From Fibrobacter sp. UBA4375 (lineage in GTDB: Bacteria > Fibrobacterota > Fibrobacteria > Fibrobacterales > Fibrobacteraceae), in the NCBI GenBank assembly GCA_002391195.1, contig DGRZ01000094.1:1-64000 (forward strand): 64,000 nucleotides of DNA. The letters are read 5' to 3'. The notes under the pieces were generated by a model that saw nothing but the letters and a program-made list of their open reading frames with translations, was not told the DNA's origin and ran no database searches. Position numbers and translations under genes: made by a program. Positions within the stretch are counted from its first letter, which is position 1; each line of letters starts with the position of its first letter. Shown piece after piece: positions 32,196 to 41,018 of the stretch.

Positions 32196-34207
32196 TTATT
32201 TACAACGACCATCTGGCTCTTGCCGCCGACCTGCAGAATGTATCGGCCCGTAGCAGGCACGCTAAGCTTCAGCGTCGCTCCGGCCGCACCGTTCCAAAGT
32301 CCGCTCCGGATAACCTGGCCCAAGGTATTCGTCAGGGCGTAGCGGCTGTTTTGCTGGATTCCCGACACGAGAATCTCCCGACCTTGCAGGGTTAGGCTGT
32401 AATTGGACCTTGCCGCTACGGGCGCGATAGCATCGATGACCGTTGGGTTCTTTGTGGTGAACAGGACCGCCGTGATAGACTTGGCGGGGAGCGTCATGGA
32501 AAATTTGTTCGCATAATTTTCTGTGGCGTTGGTCATGCCACCAGTCATTTTGACATTGACGGCATTTTTCTTTAGGCCGTTGCTGGTATGGGATACAAAG
32601 GTTTCGCCGGCAATGCCAGAAAGGGTCAATGCATTGGCTGTGTTCTCCGCTTTGAATCCGTCCAGGGAAAGGTATACGTCTTGCGGATTGTTTTCGGCGC
32701 GGTTCACGAAGATGACCGTGAGGGAATCGCCCTTGTTGCTGATAGAACTGTAGGCCGACACCAGCGAATCGTTGCTGGAGGTGGACTGCACGCGGTTTTC
32801 GTGGCCGTAGCGGCTGAACAGGTGGACTACCTCGTACATGCCTTCGCGCCAGGTCCAGGGGGTAAAGATTTCTACACCGTGGTCAATGAAGGTTCCCATG
32901 AACGATGCGTAAGCAAGGGCTCGGCTCATGGCGTCCATGTCGCCGATAAAGTCCGTTTCCGTGAATCCCAGGGTATACTTGTAATTTTCGCCCATGTATT
33001 TTTTCATCCAGTCCGTAATGCGTTTGAAGATGTAGGTCTTGTAACCAACACCCTTGCCTGTATTCCAATCGCAAGAACCTGTGGTAGAAATGTCGGCACA
33101 ACGGATTCCGTTTCCGCCCGGATACACGTAGGTCGTGTCAAAGAATACTCGGTGCCAGTTGATCCAGGATTCATAAGTCTTTTCAGTGGGATACCAGTGG
33201 ATGTCGAAAACATCTAGCAGTTGGACAGAAGTCTTTCTCTGTTCTTCACCCAGACGCTTGATGAAGTATTCCAGCCAGCAGTATTTGTGGTCTGTGGCCT
33301 TGACATAGCTTGTGGAGTTGTTGTCGTAAGCGATGTTGCACCAACTCCATTCGTTGGCCGCTACGGGACCGGTTAGCTTTAGGTCAGGGCTGATGGCTTT
33401 TGCCGCCTTGGCTACGGCAATGTAGTTGTCCACCATACGGTCTGCTGCAACGGTGTTGCCATCTTCGTTGGGGTAGGTGTAGGGCAGGTCGCTGTGGGTG
33501 TTGCGCCAGAGTTCCATCTCGTTGTCCATGCTCCAGTACCTAAAGCGGCTCATGTCGTACTTGAGTTCGTCTTTCCAGTGAGGGATGATTCCTACGGTAG
33601 AATCGGCGGGCCATTCTTCGAGATAGAGACTGTAATCTCCCGCTTGAATCAGGGTGACTCCGTCATCGTCCACCGTGCCGCCACCGGCCAGGTCAAGAGT
33701 CTGCTTTGCGTTTTTGCCACCATGAGACTGTTTCCAGTCCCAGTCCTTGAAGTTGTACGCTGTGCTGCTGGCCACATAGCCAGCCAACTGGAAGGCGTAC
33801 ATGCCATCTACACCGGGCAGGTTGTCCAGAATTTTCTTGGAAGAAATGTCCCAGTCGTGCTTATAGACATTGTTGTAGTAGTCGGGGTGGCTAGAAAGGT
33901 TCTTGCGCCAGTTGTGCTTGGTGGCGTTGTTCCCGTTGTTCATACGCAAGTAGCGTATGCCCGCCTGCCGGTAAGTTTCCAGGTTCGTCTGTTCTTTTTC
34001 CGACAATGTGGTAACAACGTCGTTCAGGTCGCCTCTGTCTTCATTGCAAAAGATGTTCCGACCGTACAGGTAGGGGGAAATCTTCTTGACTCCCTTGTCC
34101 GTATCCACGTTGACGTTGATGGCGGCACTGGCTGCTGTCGCAGAAATCCCTGCGGTAATTATTGCCGCGAGGATGCCCGAAAACTTCAGTGTTTTCACTA
34201 TAACCAT
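32192..34207 (-). CDS. Secreted GH44-like endoglucanase/xyloglucanase, paralogue A
   Basis: 671 residues. Sec signal (TLKFSGILAAIITAGISATA, then ASA). The catalytic domain spans about 28-520 with GH44-type landmarks: ISPYLYGRNI, MNNGNNATKHNWR, the acid/base glutamate in RYWSMDNEMELW, VFDIHWYP, the nucleophile in LGFTETDF, and IFTPWTWREGMYEVVHLFSRYG. A beta-sandwich follows. The last about 75 residues (LTLQGREILVSGI...YALTNTLGQVI...GRYILQVGG) resemble a type IX secretion sorting domain. It probably acts outside the cell on beta-glucans. A GGGAGG ribosome site precedes the ATG. Family assignment is by motif recall only. Confidence 0.78.
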   Translation of the reverse strand: MVIVKTLKFSGILAAIITAGISATAASAAINVNVDTDKGVKKISPYLYGRNIFCNEDRGDLNDVVTTLSEKEQTNLETYRQAGIRYLRMNNGNNATKHNWRKNLSSHPDYYNNVYKHDWDISSKKILDNLPGVDGMYAFQLAGYVASSTAYNFKDWDWKQSHGGKNAKQTLDLAGGGTVDDDGVTLIQAGDYSLYLEEWPADSTVGIIPHWKDELKYDMSRFRYWSMDNEMELWRNTHSDLPYTYPNEDGNTVAADRMVDNYIAVAKAAKAISPDLKLTGPVAANEWSWCNIAYDNNSTSYVKATDHKYCWLEYFIKRLGEEQRKTSVQLLDVFDIHWYPTEKTYESWINWHRVFFDTTYVYPGGNGIRCADISTTGSCDWNTGKGVGYKTYIFKRITDWMKKYMGENYKYTLGFTETDFIGDMDAMSRALAYASFMGTFIDHGVEIFTPWTWREGMYEVVHLFSRYGHENRVQSTSSNDSLVSAYSSISNKGDSLTVIFVNRAENNPQDVYLSLDGFKAENTANALTLSGIAGETFVSHTSNGLKKNAVNVKMTGGMTNATENYANKFSMTLPAKSITAVLFTTKNPTVIDAIAPVAARSNYSLTLQGREILVSGIQQNSRYALTNTLGQVIRSGLWNGAAGATLKLSVPATGRYILQVGGKSQMVVVNK

Positions 34208-34239
34208 AACACACCTCCCGTCTTTTATCGCAAAAGAAT

Positions 34240-36141
34240 CTATTTCACCAAAATTGTTCTGCTTTGGTTATCGATCTGCAAAATGTAGCGACCGGCACTG
34301 GGAACCTTGAGTTTTAAAATCGCTCCAGATTTTCCGTTCCATGCCCCACTGCTGACGACTTGTCCGAGAGCATTGGCCAAGGCGTAGCGGCTGTTCTGCT
34401 GGATTCCCGACACGAGAATCTCCCGACCTTGCAGGGTTAGGTTGTAATTGGGGCGTACCGCTGTGGTCGCAATAGCGTCAACGACCTTGGGGTTCTTTGT
34501 GGTGAACAGGACCGCGGTGATGGACTTGGCGGGGAGCGTCAAGGAAACTTTTTTGCTTGCTACCTGCGCCGTTCCTTTTTTCAAGGCATTGTTGGTGTGA
34601 GAAACAAAGGTTTCGCCGGTAATGCCAGAAAGAGTGAGTGTCTCCACGGAACCGTCAGCCGCTTCAAAGCTGCCGAGGGTCAGATTTACGTCTTGTGTTG
34701 CATTTTGACTCCTGTTCACGAAGATGACCGTGAGGGAATCGCCCTTGTTGCTGATAGAACTGTAGGCCGACACCAGCGAATCGTTGCTGGAGGTGGACTG
34801 CACGCGGTTTTCGTGGCCGTAGCGGCTGAACAGGTGGACCGTTTCGTACATGCCGTCGCCCCATGTCCACGGGGTGAAAATCTCCACGCCGTTATCTTGC
34901 ATGGTGCCGAGGAACGATGCGTAGGTCAGGGCCGTCACCATGGGGTCGGAATCGTTCAGGTCGGTTTCGGTAATGCCGAGCGTGATGCCGTGATTCTTGC
35001 CGAAATATTTTTCGAGCCAGTCGTTGATACGCTTGAAGATGTATTCCTTTTGGTTGTCGTTGTCCCAGCCTCCGTTCACCATCTTGATCCCGTTTGCTCC
35101 GGGATAGTTGTAGGTGGTGTCGAATAGAACTCGATGCCAGTTCACGCGCGATTCGTAATCTTTTTCACTCGGATACCAGTGAATGTCGAAAACATCGAGA
35201 AGACGTGTGCCAGAGGACTTTTGCGCCTCGGCAACTTTCATGATGAAGTATTCTAGCCAGCAGTAATCGCGATCGGGGCCTTTGGGTCTATCCTGGTTGT
35301 TGTACGAGGACACGGAGCACCAGAACCATTCGTTTGCGACCACCGGGCCGGTGAGCTTGATGTCTTTCCACTGGGCGCGAGCCTTCTTGGCCACATCAAC
35401 ATAGCGCTCTACCAAGAAATCCCCGGTCACGGGCAGGTCCAAATCGTTGTGGGTGCCGCGCCAGATGTCCATCTCGTTGTCCATGCTCCAGTATTTGAAG
35501 CGGCTCATGTCGTACTTGAGGTCGTCCCGCCAGTGGGGGATGATGGCTACGCTGGAGTCGGCGGGCCATTCCTTGTTGTAAAGCGAGGCGTCGCCCGCCT
35601 TGATGAGTGTTTCGCCATCGTCGGAAACTTCGCCGCCGCCCGCGAGGTCGAATGTCTGCGACGGGTAAGAGCCGTGTTTCTGATACCAGTTCCAGTCGGC
35701 AAAGTTATAGTTGGTGGAACTAGCCACCCATCCCGTGAGCTGGAAGGCGTACATGGCGTCTACTCCAGGCATGTTGTCAAGAACTTTCTTGGCGGTGATG
35801 GCCCAGTCGTGGGAATAGACATTGTTGTACCAGTCGGGGTGAACGGTGAGTTTCTGCTTCCAGTTGTATCGGGTGGCGTTGTTGCCGTTGTTGGCGCGTA
35901 AAAAGTGAATGCCCGCATCGAGCATCTGGTTGATGAATGCGGATTCGTCTGCGGTGACTTCGGTGTTGCCGTCGCTGATTTTGTCGATGTTTCGCCCGTA
36001 AAGGTACGGCGAAATCTTCTTGACTCCCTTGTCCGTATCCACGTTGATGTTGATGGCGGCGCTTGCCGCCGTTACAGAAATCCCTGCGGTAACCGCTGCT
36101 GCAAGGACGCTGGAAAACTTCGGCATTTTCACTTTACCCAT
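34240..36141 (-). CDS. Secreted GH44-like endoglucanase/xyloglucanase, paralogue B
   Basis: 633 residues from the ATG at 36141 (AGAAGG site; a GTG two codons earlier is less likely). It has the same plan as paralogue A: Sec signal ending TAASAA, catalytic motifs ISPYLYGRNI, NNGNNATRYNWK, YWSMDNEMDIW (acid/base), LGITETDLND (nucleophile), FTPWTWGDGMYETVHLFSRYG, and the same C-terminal sorting-like domain. It diverges from A in the middle, yet a 126-bp block (34714-34839) is identical to 32702-32827 in A, which points to recent gene conversion. Paralogue A follows after about 30 bp, so the two are likely cotranscribed. Confidence 0.78.
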   Translation of the reverse strand: MGKVKMPKFSSVLAAAVTAGISVTAASAAININVDTDKGVKKISPYLYGRNIDKISDGNTEVTADESAFINQMLDAGIHFLRANNGNNATRYNWKQKLTVHPDWYNNVYSHDWAITAKKVLDNMPGVDAMYAFQLTGWVASSTNYNFADWNWYQKHGSYPSQTFDLAGGGEVSDDGETLIKAGDASLYNKEWPADSSVAIIPHWRDDLKYDMSRFKYWSMDNEMDIWRGTHNDLDLPVTGDFLVERYVDVAKKARAQWKDIKLTGPVVANEWFWCSVSSYNNQDRPKGPDRDYCWLEYFIMKVAEAQKSSGTRLLDVFDIHWYPSEKDYESRVNWHRVLFDTTYNYPGANGIKMVNGGWDNDNQKEYIFKRINDWLEKYFGKNHGITLGITETDLNDSDPMVTALTYASFLGTMQDNGVEIFTPWTWGDGMYETVHLFSRYGHENRVQSTSSNDSLVSAYSSISNKGDSLTVIFVNRSQNATQDVNLTLGSFEAADGSVETLTLSGITGETFVSHTNNALKKGTAQVASKKVSLTLPAKSITAVLFTTKNPKVVDAIATTAVRPNYNLTLQGREILVSGIQQNSRYALANALGQVVSSGAWNGKSGAILKLKVPSAGRYILQIDNQSRTILVK

Positions 36142-36174
36142 ATACACCTTCTCTTTTTTTTGAAATCTGGTACT

Positions 36175-37098
36175 TTATTTCTCCACCACGATGAGTTCCG
36201 GCTCGCCACGGCCCGGTAACGGTCTGAAAATCTTCACGTTGGTCTGGGTTGCCGGTCCACCGAAGGCCTTCATCTCGCAGGTGAACAAGAAGTTGGTGCC
36301 CGCCACCACCTGCGTAGAGACACTTAGGGGTTTTAGGCTCAGGTAACCGTAGTCCTTGGTGGCGGCGGCAAACACGGCGGAATCTTCGGCTGTAAGCGGG
36401 CGCTGTTCCGAATAGCCGCCCATGAGCATCTCTTCGGTCTTGCCTTCTGCCAGGTTGGCAAAGAAGGCCTCCACTTCGGCGGCCACGACGGAATCCGCAC
36501 CTTCGGCGCTGATTCGCTTGTTGGAAATCCCGTAGGCTAGGGTCACGGTGGCGTTCGGTTCCAGGGTCTTGAGTTCGGCGGCGCTGGCCTTGCGGCCACC
36601 GCTACCGTAGGTGCAGAAGGGCACCACCACCTTACCGCTCAGGTCGTTGGAATCCAAGAAGCTGTAGATGGGGGGCGCGAAGGTGCCGAACATGATGGGG
36701 TAGCCCAAGAAGACGGTGTCGTATTTTGCAAGGTCCGCTTTGGTGTTTACAAGGGCGGGCCATTGCTTGGATTCCCGCTGGACCCGTACGGCGGCGACGG
36801 TGCTGTCGTAGGTAGAGGGGTAGGGGGTGGCGGTCTTGATTTCAAAGACGTCGGCGTTCCGCGCCTTCTGGAAAGCGTCGGCCACCTTCTTGGTGGAGCC
36901 TGTCTGGGAGTAGAACACCACCAGGGACTTGGAGGGCGCGGGCTGTTCAGCAGGCTGTTCAACGGCCTGTTCCGCGGGCTTTGCGGATGTCTTGTTTTGC
37001 GCGGCCTCCTGGTTGCCGCAGGCGCACAGGGCAAGGGCGGTAACAGCGACAGCGAAACCGCTGAACTTTGTAATGAAACTATCCAACCTCAGGTTCAT
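36175..37098 (-). CDS. Lipoprotein with flavodoxin-like domain
   Basis: 307 residues. Lipoprotein signal with lipobox ALCAC (residues about 23-27) and an Ala/Pro/Glu-rich linker. A flavodoxin_4-like domain starts LVVFYSQTGSTKKVADAF, the FMN phosphate loop, and continues to YDTVFLGYPIMFGTFAPPIYSFL and VVPFCTYGSGG. The C-terminal about 80 residues form an extra beta-rich domain. An envelope-bound flavoprotein is unusual; it may pass electrons or act as a quinone reductase. A GGAGGATTTT ribosome site precedes the ATG. It lies upstream of the GH44 pair. Confidence 0.8.
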   Translation of the reverse strand: MNLRLDSFITKFSGFAVAVTALALCACGNQEAAQNKTSAKPAEQAVEQPAEQPAPSKSLVVFYSQTGSTKKVADAFQKARNADVFEIKTATPYPSTYDSTVAAVRVQRESKQWPALVNTKADLAKYDTVFLGYPIMFGTFAPPIYSFLDSNDLSGKVVVPFCTYGSGGRKASAAELKTLEPNATVTLAYGISNKRISAEGADSVVAAEVEAFFANLAEGKTEEMLMGGYSEQRPLTAEDSAVFAAATKDYGYLSLKPLSVSTQVVAGTNFLFTCEMKAFGGPATQTNVKIFRPLPGRGEPELIVVEK

Positions 37099-37219
37099 AA
37101 AATCCTCCGTTACGGTAAGGGCGTTTACCTACTAAAAATAAACTTTTATGGGAAAAGAGGAAATGTCAAGCCTGGCAGAAACTGTGCTCAGACAGGAACA
37201 ATGAGCTTCAACAAGGCTT

Positions 37220-38215
37220 TTACAGCTCGAATCCGGCTTCTACCATGCACTTTTGCGCGAAGGCGTTGGCTTCGTCTTCTTTTTCGGGGTAGTTGTGGGT
37301 GATTTTGATGTTCTGCAGGCAAATTCCCTTTTTGCCGTGGTATAGCACGTGGGCCAGCTCGTGGAAGAACGTGAACCACATGGCGGCCCGCTTCTCGAAC
37401 CGGTCGTGCAACTGGATCAGGGGCACGTCCTTGTACCAGCGGTACATGCCGTGAATCGGCGCGCACTTGAAATTTTGCACGAACAGCACACGAATCCCGA
37501 TTTTGCGGCACAGTTCCTGCAGGCCCGTCATGCAGTCGTCAACCACCTCGGCTTCTGGGGTCCAGTAGGTAATGCGCTTTTTGCTTTTGGGGCGAACCTT
37601 GTTGGCCGCCGCAAACGCGATGATTTCGGGGAGAGCGGCTTTTAGGCGCTTGCGCACAGGAATCTGTTCCTGCTTTTCCATCGGGTCTCGGTCCGCAAGA
37701 ATTTCACCTCGGCGAATCCACGCCGATGTGGCGTACGGGTCCTTGACATCGGCCAGCGAGATACGGAACGCCACCTTAAGCTTAGCATCCTTGTAGTAAC
37801 CGTCCCACGCCTTGGGGGACGCCACCGCAAAGAATTTGAGGAGCGGCATCAAAGATTTTTCGTCATCCTTCGTTTGTCGCACCCATTCGCGGACGTTAAC
37901 CTCTTCGGGAAAAGACTTTCTCCAAAGAGACTGATCCGAAAGCGAAGCCTTGATTTTTTCGCGAGCAACATACTCATCATAGGCAATTTGGCTACGTAAC
38001 CAGTAACCAGCCGAAATTTGCGTAATCATTTCCAACATAACTGCAACTTCCGGCGTAATACGGCAATTGCCCTGCAAAATGTCGTTCACCGCCTTGGGCG
38101 TATAACCCATGCGAGCGGCCAGGTCATTCGCATCAAGGCCCATTTCTTCAAGTTTTTCGGCCAATTCACTTCCTGGGGAAGGAACATGCCACAATTCAAT
38201 TTTGTTTCCGTTCAT
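37220..38215 (-). CDS. XRE regulator fused to ImmA/IrrE-type metallopeptidase
   Basis: 331 residues. The N-terminal HigA-like helix-turn-helix (residues 16-70: LEEMGLDANDLAARMGYTPK, then AVNDILQGNCRITPEVAVML) is joined to a central linker and a C-terminal zinc peptidase domain with FHELAHVLYHG (HExxH, about residues 285-295) and a downstream EDEANAFA glutamate. Proteins of this type cleave repressors or act as stress-linked antitoxins. The promoter upstream is bracketed by a 10-bp inverted repeat (38232-38283), consistent with autoregulation. No toxin gene is adjacent. Confidence 0.85.
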   Translation of the reverse strand: MNGNKIELWHVPSPGSELAEKLEEMGLDANDLAARMGYTPKAVNDILQGNCRITPEVAVMLEMITQISAGYWLRSQIAYDEYVAREKIKASLSDQSLWRKSFPEEVNVREWVRQTKDDEKSLMPLLKFFAVASPKAWDGYYKDAKLKVAFRISLADVKDPYATSAWIRRGEILADRDPMEKQEQIPVRKRLKAALPEIIAFAAANKVRPKSKKRITYWTPEAEVVDDCMTGLQELCRKIGIRVLFVQNFKCAPIHGMYRWYKDVPLIQLHDRFEKRAAMWFTFFHELAHVLYHGKKGICLQNIKITHNYPEKEDEANAFAQKCMVEAGFEL

Positions 38216-38231
38216 ACTGCGCTAAAAATTT

Positions 38232-38283
38232 TACTACACCTGTAATATACATTAAAATTTTAAATAATACAATAGGTGTAGTA
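38232..38283 (-). promoter_or_regulatory. Promoter bracketed by an inverted-repeat operator
   Basis: On the minus strand a -35 TTGTAT (38267-38272) and -10 TATATT (38244-38249) are spaced by 17 bp. TACTACACCT (38232-38241) and its exact inverse AGGTGTAGTA (38274-38283) flank this promoter, 42 bp apart centre to centre, or four helical turns. It is the likely binding site of the XRE-ImmA protein encoded downstream. Confidence 0.65.
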
Positions 38284-38364
38284 TTTTTTTGAAATTAAAT
38301 GAACGGGAAACAGACAAGGAATTCTTGAAAAAGATAGACAGTAAGTGGTGAAAGACCACACGCT

Positions 38365-38445
38365 CTACGCTTTATATTCCGCCATGGCTTCCAAGAGCTT
38401 GTCGTATTCGCCCTCGGCAAAGGCCTTTACGGCTCTGTCAAGTCC
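38365..38445 (-). pseudogene. 3' remnant of an unidentified gene
   Basis: A minus-strand frame KGLDRAVKAFAEGEYDKLLE, then AMAEYKA and TAG at 38365, is preceded by an in-frame stop. Its good codon use suggests the tail of a lost gene, but the family cannot be told. Its upstream edge contains GGCTCTGTCAAGTC (38431-38444 on the plus strand), identical to the terminal repeat of the MITE at 43407, so the break may mark a lost insertion. Confidence 0.35.
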
Positions 38446-38498
38446 TTTTCATGAATATTTTAGGAATTTTTTTTGGCAAATTCTATATTCCCCATCAG

Positions 38499-38630
38499 AT
38501 GCTCACGATCCTTAAATACATCGCCCTGGTCGGCACGTTCTTCATCTACACCACCTCGGGGGTGTTTTCGAAGCTCGCGTCGCAGCGGGTATAGGCACGG
38601 GCGTGGTGTTCTTTTGGGAGTGATTCCTAA
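38499..38630 (+). pseudogene. Deleted copy of a small-multidrug-resistance-like gene (copy A)
   Basis: It begins MLTILKYIALVGTFFIYTTS, then GVFSKLASQR, then jumps to GTGVVF and a stop. It closely matches the first part of copy B at 41096 but lacks the segment between QR and GTGVV. TATATT lies 9 nt upstream of the ATG in both copies. The fragment cannot encode a functional four-helix transporter. Confidence 0.65.
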
Positions 38631-38642
38631 AACGTCCATAAT

Positions 38643-39830
38643 CTACAGTTCGTTCATCGTCACTAAATTTCTAAACTGAATGTGCCGAACAGTGCTAGTA
38701 GAATAGTCGATTTCATCGTTTGATATGACTATTTTTTGGATAGAGTTGTCAAATTTGTTAAACGCACCGAACTCCCGTTCATACGCCTTTTCCTCGGCAA
38801 CGGAATATGCTGCCTGGATATAAAAGGTTTTGCCACCCTTGTTGGCTATAAAATCAATTTCGTGTTTGCCGTCATTAAAAACTTGAACATTATACCCCAT
38901 ATAAACAAGCTCATTATAGACGACATTTTCGAAATTATGGGTCAAGTCAAAACGGTTGTTGAACGCACGAATCGAATTGAACGAGACATCCTCATTGTAC
39001 ATCTTGTAGTAGTAACTCAGCTCCCGTTTTGCCTTGGTAGAATACAACCTGACCGGTTGAACGACATAGGCTTCTTCCAAGTAACCGATATATTTTATGA
39101 TAGTGGTGACAGTACACTTGAACGAATTCGTTTTCATGTAGTCAGCAACAGAACGCGCCGAAAAAATACGGGCATTTGACACAAGCACATAGTTTACTAG
39201 TCTAGTAAAGATTTCAGTCCGCCTAATCTTGTAACGGGAAATGATATCATTGAGAACTATAGTGTCGTTAATTTCGTTCAGATATTTCTTTTGGCTTTCT
39301 GTGTCGCCATACTCAACGCGTTTCGGGAAACCGCCCCATATGATGTAATCCGTCAGGTTCATTGCACGTCCCAACTGCGTCGCATATTCAAGCAATTCCC
39401 TATACACAAAAGGGCGAACCCTGAACGATACATACCGTCCGGACAATTCCTTGGTGAATTCCCGCGACAAAAGCTTGGAATTGGATCCGCTGATGAATAC
39501 GGAACAGTTGCGAACGCGGAGGGTGCGACAGGCCGCGGCCCAATCTTCTACGCGTTGAACCTCATCTAGAAAAACATAGCACAGCTGTTCCTTGTCAGGC
39601 CTGTTTTTGTCAACGTGATTCAGGAGTTCCATTGCATTGGGGACTGCGGCCAATGTCGCCGCGTCTTCGAAATCCAGAGAGACGACATTGCCCGAACGTT
39701 CCTTGACTTCTTTGTGGATGTCAGCCAAAATGACCGACTTACCGCAACGCCGGATTCCGGTAATCACCTTGATAAGGTCGGAATCATAAAAGGCCCTTAT
39801 GGGGGCAATGTAGCGTTCTCTGAAAATCAT
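38643..39830 (-). CDS. AAA_14/DUF4143 ATPase
   Basis: 395 residues from the ATG at 39830, which has a GCGAGG site; an upstream GTG adds seven residues. The N-terminal P-loop domain has Walker A GIRRCGKS near residues 25-32, Walker B CYVFLDEVQRVEDW near 85-98, and the arginine-containing FISGSNSKLLS. The C-terminal DUF4143 domain has a nuclease-like fold in which IDFIANKGGKTFYIQAAYS keeps the first acidic residue but has Q-A where E-x-K is usual. The role of the family is unknown. Two tandem inverted repeats lie upstream. Confidence 0.85.
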   Translation of the reverse strand: MIFRERYIAPIRAFYDSDLIKVITGIRRCGKSVILADIHKEVKERSGNVVSLDFEDAATLAAVPNAMELLNHVDKNRPDKEQLCYVFLDEVQRVEDWAAACRTLRVRNCSVFISGSNSKLLSREFTKELSGRYVSFRVRPFVYRELLEYATQLGRAMNLTDYIIWGGFPKRVEYGDTESQKKYLNEINDTIVLNDIISRYKIRRTEIFTRLVNYVLVSNARIFSARSVADYMKTNSFKCTVTTIIKYIGYLEEAYVVQPVRLYSTKAKRELSYYYKMYNEDVSFNSIRAFNNRFDLTHNFENVVYNELVYMGYNVQVFNDGKHEIDFIANKGGKTFYIQAAYSVAEEKAYEREFGAFNKFDNSIQKIVISNDEIDYSTSTVRHIQFRNLVTMNEL

Positions 39831-39857
39831 AAATACCTCGCCGCACGGCACCTATTG

Positions 39858-39928
39858 GACAATTTAATTAATTTCATAAAAATTGTCTAGTAGAAATAGA
39901 CGATTTTACTTAATTCTACGAAATCGTC
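39858..39928. promoter_or_regulatory. Two tandem 30-bp inverted repeats upstream of the DUF4143 ATPase
   Basis: Unit 1 (39858-39887) is GACAATTT-N14-AAATTGTC. Unit 2 (39899-39928) is GACGATTT-N14-AAATCGTC. Each is followed by TAGTA and the units repeat with a 41-bp period. Compensating base changes (A/G with T/C) keep the arms complementary. They lie 28-98 nt upstream of the ATPase start and could be operators or RNA hairpins in its leader. Confidence 0.55.
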
Positions 39929-40066
39929 TAGTAAAATACATTTTTCCGCACATAAAATCAATAAGATGCGGCATTTTTCAATCACTTCCGGCAATGATTT
40001 TCGACACTTTTCAATAAAATCGCTGATGTTTCCATACATTTGTGCACTATGTGTTCGGCGAGGCGA

Positions 40067-40939
40067 TCACTTCACCATCGCGAGCACCTGTTCCTTGGTA
40101 ACAAAGTTCAACACCGAAAACGCGGTCATCTGATTTCCCAAATCCTTGAACGACGCTCCCACGTGATACACCACGTCGTCGACGATGACAAAACGGTCGT
40201 GGACCTCGCGCATGTTCTCCAGATGAACCTTCGGGAATTGCCTATTCAAGCGGGCCTCTTCTTCCCTCATGGCGTGGGTGATTCTGGCAGAATAGATAGT
40301 CGCATTCACCCCTTCGGCACGCTTTGCCATAAGGGATAACACCATGTCGTTGGCATACGGATCAATGATAATGAGTTCCTTTTTTGCGGACCGCACCAGC
40401 TGCACAGCAAACTCGTAACCGCTCCAATGCGCATGTGCGGGCAGCAGCCCCTCGCTTGGCGGCAGATTCGCTTTTACGAAAAAATCCACCTGTTTTTCGA
40501 GATAAATAACTCGAGAATCAAGGTTTTCCAACCTGTTTTCGTGTGAAACGAGCCTTTGGTTGACGCTAAATCCCTTAAGCAAGTGCTCTTTTAGAACCTG
40601 GTTGGCCCAACGGCGAAATTGCGTTCCTTGATAGGATTTAACTCTATACCCGACAGAAATGATGACGTCTAGACTGAAAAGTTTGACCGGCTTATCCGAA
40701 TTTGCAATTTGCAAAAAATGCAAATTGCTTTTCTCTTCCAGTTCGTGTTCCGCAAAAACATTGGCAATATGTCGTGAAATGACGGAAATACTTTTAGAAA
40801 ACAGCTCCGCCATCTGCGCCTGCGTGAGCCAGACTGTCTCGTTTTCGACCCGGACCTCGATGTGGAACTCCCCGCCCTCCGGCTGATAAACGATAATCTC
40901 GTTCTTCTCGGCAACCGGTATCATCTCTTTTTCATTCAT
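40067..40939 (-). CDS. RhuM-family protein fused to a PLD-like phosphodiesterase domain
   Basis: 290 residues. The N-terminal about 125 residues match the RhuM/virulence-protein helix-turn-helix (VWLTQAQMAELFSKSISVIS, then FSLDVIISVGYRVKS, GTQFRRWANQVLKEHLLKGF). A short coiled coil (LENLDSRVIYLEKQVDFF) links it to a C-terminal domain with IDPYANDMVLSLM and HDRFVIVDD, a phospholipase-D-type H-x-R-x4-D motif, and YHVGASFKDLG. A single motif implies dimerisation for activity. RhuM genes are common in islands. Its promoter and leader match those of the ATPase gene at 43324. Confidence 0.8.
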   Translation of the reverse strand: MNEKEMIPVAEKNEIIVYQPEGGEFHIEVRVENETVWLTQAQMAELFSKSISVISRHIANVFAEHELEEKSNLHFLQIANSDKPVKLFSLDVIISVGYRVKSYQGTQFRRWANQVLKEHLLKGFSVNQRLVSHENRLENLDSRVIYLEKQVDFFVKANLPPSEGLLPAHAHWSGYEFAVQLVRSAKKELIIIDPYANDMVLSLMAKRAEGVNATIYSARITHAMREEEARLNRQFPKVHLENMREVHDRFVIVDDVVYHVGASFKDLGNQMTAFSVLNFVTKEQVLAMVK

Positions 40940-41018
40940 CTTTCACTCCTTTGACTGCGGACAAGCGTAAAACCGCAGTGCTTGAAAACTTGAGCACTAG
41001 AACATTTGTTCACTATAA

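Noticed and set aside
37160..37180. TGTCAAGCCTGG similarity to the MITE interior at 43496
   Set aside because: The match is short, without terminal repeats or target duplication, and could be chance.
39858..39928. Minimal CRISPR array
   Set aside because: Only two units, with internal dyads, an 11-bp spacer and sequence differences in the arms; no cas genes are present.
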